From NCBI RefSeq assembly GCF_029873635.1, contig NC_080417.1, positions 31,174,214 through 31,238,213 on the forward strand: a stretch of 64,000 nucleotides of DNA, given 5' to 3'. Shown in pieces: positions 11,140-22,554 of the stretch (positions within the stretch are counted from its first letter, which is position 1; every line of letters starts with the position of its first letter). This stretch comes from Malania oleifera. Its lineage: Eukaryota > Streptophyta > Magnoliopsida > Santalales > Ximeniaceae. The notes under the pieces were generated by a model. It was not told the origin of the DNA and searched no databases. It saw only the letters and a program-made list of their open reading frames with translations. The translations under genes and the position numbers were made by a program.

Positions 11140-11523
11140 TGATATGACTAAAGATTAATAGACATATAAATGAGGAGTCACAATCAATAAATCGTCATTA
11201 TTCCCTATCATAAATGTCCCTAAATTAATCCATAACCCCCTATAAGCGAAATAATATACCCATTAATATTGAATTAAATAAGGGTATGCCGCCATTACTA
11301 TAAAAGGGGCACCTCGGGAGGAGGTAAGCATCTCATTCTCATCATTCTCATCTATTCTTCTTTACTGTTGCGATTTAAACTTCCTTTGATTCCTAATTTA
11401 AGCATTGGAGTGATTCCTCAGAGTACACCCTAGGTCGTCGTCCAAGCTATACTTGCTTGATTCCTTTTAGGTGGTTGTGGTCGAGGGTCAATCCCTGTGA
11501 AACCATTCAATTTTTGGTAGCGA
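11140..11523 (+). mobile_element. Tat-type LTR T2 (array unit)
   Basis: TGATATGACT...GGTAGCG, about 384 bp, with CTATAAAAGGGGCACC near 11300. Uninterrupted unit of the tandem array. Confidence 0.75.
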
Positions 11524-11813
11524 CAGTAACTATTTTAGAATAAGGATAAAAGAAACTGATCTTACTTTAGATTTCAAAATTTTCAGAAGTCTTTCTTGAG
11601 GTTTCAAAAATTCCAAAGACCTCCCTTGATGTTTGCGAAAAAAAAAAAAAAAGACATAAGCCTCCCCTTTTGTTTAATAAAAAGAAAAGTATTTTAAGGG
11701 GGAGTCACGAGTCAAAAAAACAGAGAAGACTGCTTAAAGATCAAAAGGTGGCTTAAGACACTCTCGAATTTTTGAACTAAATTCCTCATATTAGAGAGCA
11801 AAACGGGGGCAAT
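11524..11813 (+). repeat. Array spacer 2
   Basis: 290-bp spacer, same structure as spacer 1, ending CAAAACGGGGGCAAT before the next TGATATG. Confidence 0.75.
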
Positions 11814-13739
11814 TGATATGACCATAGATTAATGGACATATATATGAGGAGTCACAATCAATAAATCGTCATTATTCCCTATCATAAATGTCCCTAAATT
11901 AATCCATAACCCCCTATAAATGAAATAATATACCCTTAATACTGAATTAAGTAAGAGTATTGTCGCGACGTCCCGGACCCGGCCCAGAGAACCAATCTCT
12001 AGTTTAAAAATGGGTTCGGCTTGCGAACTGGGAAAAATGAATGTGTATTTTGAAAATGTGAATTTTCGTGAAAAAACGATGTGTGGTGGAGTCGCCACTA
12101 ACCTTTTGAAGTGTGGTTAGAACACTTGATTACTACCCCGTTAGGGGTAGAATCGGTCTACGTCACCAAAGTTAGGCTCGGGAGTATGGTTACGCAAGGG
12201 GAAGGTATTAGCACCCCCTACACGCCCGTTCTTACGAATGGTACCAGATTAATAAAGAGTTTTCCCGAAATAAATGTAATAAGCCTTTAAAGATCACTCC
12301 CTTTCAAAAGTCAAAAACAAAATGAAAATACTATATAGGTATTCCCTCAGAACCGGGGCAATCTAGTACTCCGAAGAGTCAATGTTCTCGTTGGCAATCA
12401 TCGGGAAGGAAAATCGAAAATAGGATACAAAATACGCTCCCGAGGATTTTGAAATCTATAGGTTTTTTTTTTTTTAAGTATCAAAAATACTATTTCGGGA
12501 GGTTTTTGAGATTGGTTCGGGATTGGAATGAATTTTTCTTGTGCCTAAAAAGATATTTTTGTGATTTTTCCTAAGTGTGAAAATGATTTTTGATATTTTT
12601 CCTGAATTTTCAAAATAACACAAATGAAATCAATTGAAACCAAAATGTGAAAATACTTTTGGAATTTTTGAAAATTTCATGATTTTTGTGAATTTTATGG
12701 ATACAACAATAATATACAAGCGAAATGGAGAAAACTGGGGTGAACCAGTTTGGGAATGGTGAGCCGGTCAAACGTTGACCAGTGTGGGGGGGAAAAACCA
12801 GTTTAAGGTCTTGGTCGAGACCAATGATTTTCCGGAATCTTCCAATGTCCTTCCGAATACAACAGAATTTTAGACAACAATCACGAAAGTCATGGTTTTA
12901 AAGATATGACTTTAGAATGTATTTTTGAAAATCTTGAATGTAGGGAAACAAATCTAACCTTTGCCAAACATGTTAGAAACTTTCTTGGATTTTCTTCAAA
13001 AATTTTCAAAGGTAAATAAGTTTCAAAGCTTTAAAAATTTTTGAATTTTCTTTGAAAATTTTTCTGAATTTTTGTGTCTTTTATGAAATTTTTTTTATTT
13101 TTTGTTTTTTTTATGAGTTAAAAGGAAGCTATTTAAAGTAAAGAAAAGTGAAATAAAGTCAAATAAACCAACAGAGGCCGATTAGGGAAAGGGGGATGGA
13201 AATGTAACATAGGAAGAGAAAGTTCATTGGTCTTACCTATCGTCTTTCTCTCCTTCGGTCTTCTTCTCCTGTCTGTGAATCCGCAAGGTTAGTCTACAGC
13301 GCCTTCCCGAGGGTTGTTCTTGAGTTCCGACTCGAGGCACTAGGGAATACCTTCTTCAAATGGAGTGACCCGGTACCGGTAGGAAAAGGGATCAATCGAT
13401 CGCTTGATCTTCTTTCGTTTTCCTCTGCTCCGGTCTTCTTTTCCTGTTGATGAGTCTACTAGGGCCGCTCTACAACGTCTTCCCGAGAGTTGTTCTTGAG
13501 CTCTGATTTGAGGCACTACGGGGTGCCTTCTTCAAATGGAGTGACTCAACACCGATAGGAAACGGGATTAGTCGACCTCTTGATTTTTACTAAAAAAAAG
13601 ACTAACTTCACAAACTTGTGATAGAAAACTTCAATATTTGAAATCTTCTCCTTACCACCACCAAGGGCTCCTTCCTTGTGCTTGGAATGAGAGGGCTATA
13701 TATAGGCTTAGCTTAGGGCAAGCATAGGAAAGAAGACAT

Positions 13740-14335
13740 AGGGGAGTCATGATGGGGGGAACCAAGTATGGGGGGAAGAATGATGAAGGGAAATTAGCAT
13801 GGGAAGAATGATAAAAGGAAGAAACATGACATGTGGTGAGTGATGATGGAGGGAACAAAGTATGGGATGAAGAATTATGAAGGGAATATATTATGGGAAG
13901 AATGATAAAGGGAAGAAACATGACATGTGGTGAATGATGATGGAGGGAACAAAGTATGGGATGAAGAATTATGAAGGGAATATAGTATGGGAAGAATGAT
14001 AAAGGGAAGAAACATGACATGTGGTGAATGATGATGGAGGGAACAAAGTATGGGATGAAGAATTATGAAGGGAATATAGTATGGGAAGAATGATAAAAGG
14101 AAGAAACATGACATATGGTGAGTGATGATGGAGGGAACAAAGTATGGGATGAAGAATTATGAAGGGAATATATTATGGGAAGAATGATAAAGGGAAAAAA
14201 CATGACATATGGTGAGTGATGATGGAGGGAACAAAGTATGGGATGAAGAATTATGAATGGAATATAGTATGGGAAGAATGATAAAGGGAAGAAACATGAC
14301 ATGTGGTGAATGATGATGGGGGGACAAAATATGCT
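13740..14335. repeat. 94-bp minisatellite, about 6 copies
   Basis: GGGAAGAATGATAAA recurs at about 13801, 13895, 13989, 14083, 14177 and 14271, an exact 94-bp period, with GAAACATGACATGTGGTGA and GGGAACAAAGTATGGG in each unit. The central copies are nearly identical, suggesting recent expansion. Confidence 0.9.
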
Positions 14336-14354
14336 TGCATTTGACAAATTAAAA

Positions 14355-14356
14355 TA

Positions 14357-14403
<47 letters not shown>
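14355..14403. repeat. (AAT)n microsatellite
   Basis: About 15 AAT/TAA units between the 94-bp array and the GC-rich repeats. Confidence 0.9.
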
Positions 14404-14404
14404 G

Positions 14405-15242
14405 AGGGTTCTAGAAGCTGTGCGGAGCCCATCGGAGATGTGTGGGGCCCACGCACCATGTGGGGTCCACAAGCCGTTTGAGGGTTACAGGAACCCGAGC
14501 TAGCAAGGCACCGGATATGTGGATCCGAGTTAGCACACCAGAGGGGGTAACGTGCACCGGATGTAGGAATCCGAGCTAGCGTACCAAGAGAGGTGGGGCC
14601 CACCAAACATGTGGGGCCCAATGAAGATATGTGGGGCCCACGCACCATGTGGGGTCCACGAGCCATTTGAGGGTTATAGGAACCCGAGCTAGTAGGCGCA
14701 AGCATGCCAAAAGAGGTAACGTGCATCGGATGTAAGAATCCGAGCTAGCGTACCAGAGGGGGTAACGTGCATCGGATGTAAGAATCCGAGCTAGCGTACT
14801 AGAGGGTAACGTGCATCGGATGTAGGAATCCGAGCTAGCGTACCAAGAGAGGTGGGGCCCACCAAACATGTGGGGCCCAATGAAGATATGTGGGGCCCAC
14901 AAGCCACGTGGGGTCCACGAGGCATTTGAGGGTTATAGGAACCCGAGCTAGCAAGGCACCAGATATGTGGATCCGAGTTAGCACACCAGAGGGGGTAACG
15001 TGCATCGGATGTAGGAATCCGAGCTAGCGTACCAGAGGGTAACGTGCATCGGATGTAAGAATCCGAGCTAGCGTACCAAGGGGTAACGTGCATCGAATGT
15101 AGGAATTCGAGCTAGCGTACCAAGGGGTAACGTGCATCGAATGTAGGAATTCGAGCTAGCGTACCAAGAGAGGTGGGGCCTACCAAACATGTGGGGCCCA
15201 ATGAAGATATGTGGGGCCCACAAGCCACGTAGGGTCCACGAG
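14405..15242. repeat. Compound GC-rich repeat (GGTAACGTGCATCGGATGTA type)
   Basis: Units of about 45-48 bp with GTAACGTGCATCGGATGTAG and AATCCGAGCTAGCGTACC occur about nine times, mixed with GTGGGGCCCACC and AACCCGAGCTAGC segments, in a higher-order pattern of about 330 bp. Non-coding. Confidence 0.8.
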
Positions 15243-15600
15243 AATGTGTGGGGTCCACAAGCAGTGTGGGACCTACAAGAATGTGTGGGGTCCACAAGCA
15301 GTGTGGGACCTACAAGAATGTGTGGGGTCCACGAGAATGTGTGGGGTCCACAAGCAGTGTTCGACCTACAAGAATGTGTGGGGTCCACAAGTAGTGTGGG
15401 ACCTACAAGAATGTGTGGGGTCCACAAGCAGTGTGGGACCTACAAGAATGTGTGGGGTCTACAAGCAGTGTGGGGTCCACAAGCAGTGTGGGACCTACAA
15501 GAATGTGTGGGGTCCACAGCCAGTGTGGGACCTACAAGAATGTGTGGGGTCCACAGCCAGCGTGGGACCTACAAGAATGTGTGGGGTCCACAGCCAGTGT
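15243..15600. repeat. 37-bp minisatellite, GTGTGGGGTCCACAAGCAGT type
   Basis: Unit AATGTGTGGGGTCCACAAGC plus AGTGTGGGACCTACAAG (37 bp; copies start at 15243, 15280, 15317 and on), with occasional shortened units. Because 37 is not a multiple of three and the unit lacks stops, all three plus frames stay open. The apparent 135-163-aa proteins are artefacts. Confidence 0.9.
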
Positions 15601-15885
15601 GGAAAGGTTTTGACATGAGGTCTCCTCGGAAAGGCCTGGTTAAAATTGGGGTGTCGACAAGTATGCCACCGCTACTATAAAATGGGCGCCTCGGGTGGAG
15701 GTAAGCATCTCATTCTCGTCCATTCTTCTTTACTGCTGCAACCTAAACCTCCCTCAATTCCTAACTTAAGCATCAGAGTGATTCTTAGGAGTACACCTTA
15801 GGTCCTCCAAGCTATACTTCCGTGTCCTTTCAAGTGATTGCGGTCGAAGGTCAATCCCTGTGAAACCATTCAATTTTTGGCAACA

Positions 15886-16179
15886 ATAGTAACTATTTTA
15901 GAATAAGGATAAAAGATATTGATCTTGCTTGAGATTTCAAAATTTTCAGAAGTCTTTCTTGAAGTTTCAAAAATTCTAAAGACTTCCCTTGATGTTTGTG
16001 AAAAAAAAAAAAAAACATAAACCTCCCCTTTTGTTTTATAAAAAGAAAAGTCTTTTGAAGGGGGGGGGGGTCACGAGTCAAAAAAACCAAGAAGACTGCC
16101 TAAAGATCAAAAGGTAGCTCAAGACACTCTCGAATTTTTGAACTAAATTCCTTATATTCGAGAGCAAAAAGGGGACAAC
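15886..16179 (+). repeat. Array spacer 3
   Basis: 294-bp spacer with an internal A run and a G run (about 16059-16069), same layout as spacers 1 and 2. Confidence 0.75.
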
Positions 16180-16542
16180 TGATATGACCAAAGATTAATG
16201 GACATATAAATGAGGAGTCATAATCAATAAATCATCATTATTCCTTATCATAAATGTCCCTAAATTACCCCTTGTAAGAGAAATAATATACCTATTAATA
16301 TTGAATTAAATAAGGGCATGCCACCACTACTATTAAAGGGGCGCCCTAGGAGGAGGTAAGCATCTCATTCTCATCCATTCTTCTTTAGTGTTGCGATCTA
16401 AACCTCCCTCAATTCCTAACTTAAGCATCGGGGTGATTTCCTAGAGTACACCTCGGGTCCTCCAAGCTATACTTCTTTGATTCCTTTCAGGTGGTTGCAG
16501 TCGAAGGTCAATCCCTATGAAACCATTCAATTTTTGGCAATA
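16180..16542 (+). mobile_element. Tat-type LTR T4 (array unit)
   Basis: TGATATGACC to TTTTTGGCAATA, about 363 bp; TATA-like stretch mutated to CTATTAAAGGGGCGCC near 16330. Confidence 0.75.
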
Positions 16543-16849
16543 AGAGTAGTTATTTTAGAATAAGGATAAAAGACACTGATCTTGCTTGAGATTTCAAAAT
16601 TTTCAGAAGTCTTTCTTTAAGTTTCAAAAATTCCAAAAACCTTCCCTGATGTTTGTGAAAAAAAACATAAGCCTCCCCTTTTGTTTTATAAAAGGAAAAG
16701 TCTTTTGAGGGGGGGGGGGGGTCACAAGTCAAAAAAAAAAAAAAGAGAATATTGCTTAAAGATCAAAATGTGGCCCAAGACACTCTCGAATTTTTGAACT
16801 AAATTTATCATATTAGAGAGTGAAAAAAAAAAGGGGGGGGGGGGGGAAC
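16543..16849 (+). repeat. Array spacer 4
   Basis: 307-bp spacer with two expanded G runs (about 16709-16721 and 16832-16846), the second forming the polypurine tract before LTR T5. Confidence 0.75.
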
Positions 16850-17190
16850 TGATATGACCAAATGTTAATGGACCTATAAATGAGGAGTCACACTCAATAA
16901 ATCGTCATTATTCCCTATCACAAATGTCCATAAATTAATCCATAACCTCCTGCAAGTGAAATAATATTCACATTAATATTGAATTAAATAATGGTATGCC
17001 ACCATTACTATAAAAGGGGTACCTTGAGAGGAGGTAAGCATCTCATTCTCATCCATTCTTCTTTACTATTGTGATCTAAACCTCCCTTGATTCCTAACTT
17101 AAGCATCGGAGTGATTCCTTGGGATACACCTAGGGTTTTCCAAGCTATTGGAAGGTCAATCCTCGTGAAACCATTCAATTTTTGACAACA
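16850..17190 (+). mobile_element. Tat-type LTR T5 (array unit)
   Basis: TGATATGACC to TTTTTGACAACA, about 341 bp; shortened near 17140-17150 relative to its neighbours. Confidence 0.75.
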
Positions 17191-17487
17191 ATAGTAACTA
17201 TTTTAGAATAAGGATAAAAGACATTGATCTTGCTTGAGATTTCAAAATTTTCAGAAGTCTTTCTTGAAGTTTCAAAAATTCCAAAAAACTCCCTTGATGT
17301 TTGTGAAAAAAAAAAAAAAAAAAACCCTTCCCTTTTGTTTTATAGAAAGAAAAGTCTTTTGAGGGGGGGGGGGGGGTGTCACGAGTCAAAAAAATAAAGA
17401 AGACTGCTTAAAGATCAAAAGGTGGCCCAAGACACTCTTGGATTTTTGAACTAAATTCCTTATATTCGAGAGCAAAAAGGGGGCAAC
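17191..17487 (+). repeat. Array spacer 5
   Basis: 297-bp spacer with long A and G runs, ending AAAAAGGGGGCAAC before TGATATG. Confidence 0.75.
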
Positions 17488-17640
17488 TGATATGACTATA
17501 GATTAATGAACATATAAATGAGGAATCATATTCAATAAATAGTCATTATTCACTGTAATAAATGTCTCTAAATTAATCCATAACCCCTATAAGTGAAACA
17601 ATATACCCATTAATATTGAATTAAAAAAGGGTATGTCACT

Positions 17641-19290
17641 TGTTAATGCAGTGGTATGCTTGGATACCACTTGTCGGTCTGGGAGTAAAAAGTCAAAAAG
17701 GGGGGGGGGGGGTTGATCAAGAAATTAAATCACAATAAATGAAATTTAAATAATGCACAAGACAAATAATAAAGAGTTTAGGGAGAGAAGATCAACACTG
17801 GTATTTTTACGTGGTTCGGCACCAAACCTACATCCACGCCTTGAGACCAACTCAAGGATTCCACTGTACGATCTCTTGCACCAACGGAAAAGCCTTAAAC
17901 TTGGGAACAAATCCCTACCCTTGGGAAAAAAAATCCCTACCTTGCTCACAGAGAGCCTTCACCAAATGTACAAGATGATGGAAATACAAAGAGATGGTCC
18001 TTAAATGAGCTAATATTGAATAAAAATCAAATCTCACACTATTCCCTCAAGGAATGATTCACACAAGATTAGTGAGCAAGAGAGAATGAACACTTGTGAT
18101 GAATAACTAAAATGTAAAGTGTAAAGTGCTTAGGTTTTGGTATTCAAAAGATATATTTCACAAAAATGATCAAAACCAATAATAAACAAGTTTAAGAACT
18201 TGTATTTATAGCTCGTTATTGGACCATTGGGAGCAAATCCTAAAAGAAACTAGCCATTTTCTAGCCATTGGGGACTGAATCCTGAAGTCACTCGTTGACT
18301 AATGACCCCCACTCAGCGACTAGTGGCCCCCATTCGTCGACTACTAACACTCTACCAGTAATCGTTAATATTCTGCCTAGATTCGTTGACTAGTTGCACC
18401 CAATCGTCGACGAGTGCTCCAATTCAGAAAAAGTCATCAACATGAAAGTTGTAAGATTTTTTATTAGCTTCCATAGACACCAAGATCACCTTTTTGGGTT
18501 TTTCTAGCAAAAGTTATGCCCCAAATACCGAAAAGTGTTCAGGAAATTTAATTAGTGCATAACTGAGATTTTAAACCCAACTAGGACCAAGTTTGTGAAA
18601 GATTATAACACTAATAAAATTTAAAACTTGTCCTTATGAAATTTATTTTGAATATAAGATATCTTATTTATGAAAACATATTTGAGAGCTCATTTTGATA
18701 TCTTATATGCTAAGTATGTCCTTTATAAAAGTGTACTTGACTTTCTTGAGGCTTTAGGACATAAAATGTGTTTTGTTAAAGTCGGGACTAAGTATGAAAA
18801 AGTTTATAAAACCAAGATTTTGAAAAATTGTCCTTTTGGAAAACATATTTTGAATTTAGGATTCTTTTGAAAAATTCTTTAATTTAACTTTGAAAACTAT
18901 ATATGTTGAGTTTGTGACTTCGTGAAATCCTATAAACTCATGTGTCCTAATATGCATGTGCATTTGCTCAACTCTTACTCATAAATCATGTATGAAACAA
19001 AACTGAAAGAGTTACAAAGTGTTCCTACCTCACATAACTAATATTACATATAATTCAACATAAAGCTTCCTTTGGTTGTGCTTGAGTCCTTTCCGAGTGA
19101 GTGTCCTTTTGATCTTTCCTACTCGACGTCAAATTGGTCCGATCTTTGCCTTTGATCCAGTACTTCATAAATGTATCACTTGTATCTATACTAAACATAA
19201 TCTGCCAAAATATGAAAGCACTAGGAACCACAAATAGGTTAATATCATTAAAACATAATAAACATGATGATGAAGCCACCCATGCTAACA
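17641..19290 (-). mobile_element. 3' LTR of the copia element
   Basis: TGTTAATGCAGTGG...CATGCTAACA, 1,650 bp, closely similar to 24535-26284. It contains GTCGACGAGTG/CGTTGACTA motifs (about 18290-18420) and an ACGTGGTTCGGC...CTACATCCACGCC block. The 66-81-codon frames inside are LTR shadows, repeated in the other LTR. Confidence 0.8.
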
Positions 19291-20329
19291 ATCTTCCCAT
19301 TTTTGATGATGTCTAACCTATTAAGAATTTACTTAATGTTTGCATTTGTGATTATACTCACCAAAACTTAACATGCAATGATAAGCTTAACTAGAATCAC
19401 TATTGGGTTGTTATAATTAAAACAAGATGATATAGCTTATGTAGCCACCAAGGCTAACACTCTCATCCTTTTTGATGATGACAAACCATTGGTGTTCTTT
19501 ATAGAGTATAAATCAAAGCTCCCCCTTAATTTATGCATATTCTTAAATAAGACTAATATTTGCTCCCCCTTACTATATGCATATCTAAAATTTGCCCCCC
19601 TACTTTATGCATATAAGTCATAATAAAGACATTCATATCATTGGAGCTTTATCATAAAATAGAAAGTTCATTCAATATAAAACAATAAGCAAGTGAACTT
19701 TCATACATTTCATTTCTCATGCATTTCTCCTTGCATGCATTTCCCTTCTCCCCCACACATAATACCAAACACCTTCTTCTTAACAAAAGGACACCAAATA
19801 TCTTCTCCCTCTTTGATCATCATAAAAAAGAGAGGTATAATTCATATGACTAAAATTTCTCCCCCTTAAGATATGTTTCCATGGTAATGAGGTGAGTATG
19901 TGCAAAAATTCAAATTCATGTATGGGATACGTTTTGTTATGCTTTATATGTTTTTACTATATATTCAAACCAAATCATATATAACATCAAAAAAAATTTT
20001 GTCACTCAAAAAATCATTCCAAAATAACAAACTTTGAGTGCATGCTTTTTCATCCCATAAACAAAAGTTAATACTTTCAACAAGAAACCAATTGATAATG
20101 CCATATACACAATTAAACCATCAAATTGATTTTATCATTTGAACTCATCAATATTGGCATGAACTTCAAAAATTGTTAGCATAGAAATTAAATGGTTATC
20201 ATGCAAAATTGAGATTTTTACACTTTGAGCTTTATCCACAAAAATTTTAATTAATGTTCCTAATTTAGCACAATAAATTCACTTAGTCAACACTTATTCC
20301 ATTTCACCTAGGTTTGGGTAGATCTACCT
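19291..20329 (-). other. Copia internal region without pol
   Basis: AT-rich, no RT, RNase H or integrase signatures on either strand. It contains polypurine-type GGGGGAG motifs (minus strand of TCCCCCTT at about 19530, 19565, 19860) and a second copy of the LTR edge plus polypurine region (GTAGCCACCAAGGCTAACA near 19452-19472). Confidence 0.5.
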
Positions 20330-21514
20330 AAATCCTATTTCCTAATCCTAGGTTCTAAGGAAGCAATATTCACGTGTTTCCTTTTGGTGCCCATTCTTCC
20401 TTGGGTGCCAAAAGGTTTTTCCTCACTACCCATTCAAGCTCCATTTATTTGCCTCTAACTCCTCTAGAAAGGCAAAAATATCGTATGTGACCCTTTCCTT
20501 CATAATATAAACAAATTTTGTTTGCGTGTGAGGGTCTTGACTTATTTGCATTATTTTTTCTTGTTGATGCATGACCATGTGATTTATAAGAGAACTTCAA
20601 ATTCTTTTTGGAAAGATTATTTCTCTTAACTCCCAAAGAATTATTTGAGTTTTCTTTTCCTCTTATGATTTTACCATGATCTTTAATTTTCCTTTTTCAA
20701 GAGAGCATTTTCTTTTAAGATATTTGCAATTTGATTCTTCAAATTTCCTACTTCTTCTTGAAGAATTTCATGGTCTTTTTGAACTTTTTCTATAAGCTTC
20801 TTATTTTCCTTTTTAAGGGAAATATTTTCTTTTTTTAAGGTGGAACAAAGGCCAGGTTTCTTTTCTTTACATTTTGACAATTTATCTTCCAAGCCTTTGA
20901 TTTTAACAACTAAAGATTCATTTTCTTCTTTCATTGAGGATTCCCTTAATTTAACCATAGCAAACTCTTTTTCAACACTTTTGTTATTCTTCTTTGCCAA
21001 AACTAATTCATTAAACAACTTAGAACAATTTTCTACAACTTCATCATAAGAAGGAGTGTATTCATTATCATCATCCGAACTTGTTCCTTCTTCTTCATTG
21101 CCCATGAAGCATAAGTGTGTTTCTTCCTCTATTTCATCATCATTGCAAATAGTAGCATTCACAACCTTGTAATCTTCTTTTTGTAATTTCCCTTTGTGTT
21201 TGATCATGGGACAATTTTTTATGACATGCCCAACCTTTTTACAATTGTAGCATCTAATGCTATCATTTTTGCATGTTTCGTCTTTTCTAGTTTTCTTACT
21301 AAAATGTTGTCTATTTACTAGAAATTTCTTAAAATCTCTTGTGAGTGATTCTATATCATCCTTACTATCTTCATTATCTTGTAGCATTTCTTTAAATTTT
21401 GCACTAGATGATTTTGATGCCATACCCATATCCTTCCTAGGCTTTTGAGAATCCAAAGTCGTATTTTTCTTGAGTTCATAAGTCATAAGTGGCCCAATAT
21501 GTGATGACCCAAAA

Positions 21515-21545
<31 letters not shown>

Positions 21546-22372
21546 GTACAATAATAATAAAATAATAAAAATAGTCATTAAGTTAATATCAATACAGAAG
21601 TGTTTTTCTGTAGGATCCTTGATTCCATGTTTGATGCCTAAGAAAGACCTTGTCTAAGCTAGTGCTCAGAGACCATTGCGGCTCAGTCGCTCCCTGGAGG
21701 TCGGCCTGGTCAAAATGGAATTTCATAGGATAAACAGGGTAGACACTGTTTATATACGTAAATAAGTACATAAAATAATGTTTTGACTGACATAATTTGT
21801 AGAAATATATGATAAAATAATAATAATATAAGTATCATATGCGGGGCCCACAAGACTGTGTGGGGCCCACATGAGTCCCAAAACCGTATGGAGGTTTACA
21901 CGAGTCTCAAAGCTATGTAGGATGCATAAAATCGTATAAGAGTTATTCGAGTTACGTAGGACTCATTCGAGTCTCGAAGTTGTGTGGGGCCCACAAGACC
22001 ATGTGGGGCCCACATGAGTTTTCAAAATTTAAATTTAATTCTTATTCAAAAATAAATAATAAAATAAATAAATACTAAAAATAGTTTAAAAGTAATAACA
22101 ATGATAATAATAATGACAATAATGATTAAGAAAAATAATAAAATAATAAAATAATTAATTAACTAATTGATTAATTAATTAGGTAAGTAGTTAATTAAAA
22201 ATTTATTTAATGGGAATGGTGGCAAGCACTCCCACATGGCCTCCATCCCCATCCCATACTCAACCCATACCTTGCCCATCCTTTGCCCATTCTTTAATTT
22301 AAAAAAAAAAAATTATAATTTCACCCATCTTCCCACACTTTTATAAATTCTATTTCTTCCCCAAAATTTTCC

Positions 22373-22380
22373 TATAAATA
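22373..22380 (+). promoter_or_regulatory. LTR TATA box
   Basis: TATAAATA 182 nt upstream of the GTAAGT donor at 22555; position matches the other gypsy LTRs. Confidence 0.55.
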
Positions 22381-22554
22381 GGGAGCTCTCAACCTTCATT
22401 TTTCACAACAATTTTCTAAGGAAGAGAAGGATTAGTGAGTGAAAGAATTTGTGGTGGAGAGAGAATTTTTGAATAAATTCTCAATCACCCACTTTTTCCG
22501 ATCTCATTTCTTAAAGATAATTATTGTGTTCGTAGCACACGGTAAAAGAAGAAG

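Larger units (their letters stand above)
11961..15659 (+). mobile_element. Large (3.7 kb) solo LTR, probably Ogre/Tat-like, rich in minisatellites
   Basis: TGTCGCGACGTCCCGG ... GGGGTGTCGACA, 3,699 bp, with a perfect AGTAT duplication at 11956-11960 and 15660-15664. The 5' part carries a GTGGAGTCGCCACTAACC ... GAACACTTGATTACTACCC ... TTACGCAAGGGGAAGGTATT block that also occurs, inverted, at 38583-38825. The right half is almost entirely tandem repeats (94-bp, about 45-bp and 37-bp units, plus AAT microsatellite). Many long open frames there are repeat artefacts. Strand follows the left-end block and is arbitrary without an internal region. Confidence 0.85.
11814..15885 (+). mobile_element. Tat-type LTR T3, split by a 3.7-kb solo LTR
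   Basis: LTR halves 11814-11960 and 15665-15885 join around the insertion. The ends are TGATATGACC and TTTTTGGCAACA. Net about 368 bp. Confidence 0.75.

Noticed and set aside
13652-15427. Several minus-strand frames of 60-125 codons (His/Phe/Ser-rich, then Trp/Pro/His-rich)
   Set aside because: All lie in the 94-bp, AAT and GC-rich tandem repeats of a solo LTR; no domain and no start context.
15189-15680. Overlapping open frames of 66-163 codons with repeated Cys/Gly/Val text
   Set aside because: They come from a 37-bp repeat without stops; the same repeat is open in all three plus frames, and the text is only the repeat translated.
15893-17389. A similar 60-65-codon minus-strand frame (KLQERLLKILKSQARS) in three array spacers
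   Set aside because: Recurs because the spacers are copies of each other. The poly-Lys/Phe parts come from homopolymer runs that shift the frame between copies, and two other spacers lack it.
18670-18870. 66-codon frame, repeated at 25675-25875
   Set aside because: Both copies sit at the same place in the two LTRs of the copia element, so it is LTR sequence rather than a gene.
20840-21448. Plus-strand frames over the copia gag
   Set aside because: Antisense shadows of the Lys/Glu-rich coiled coil on the minus strand.
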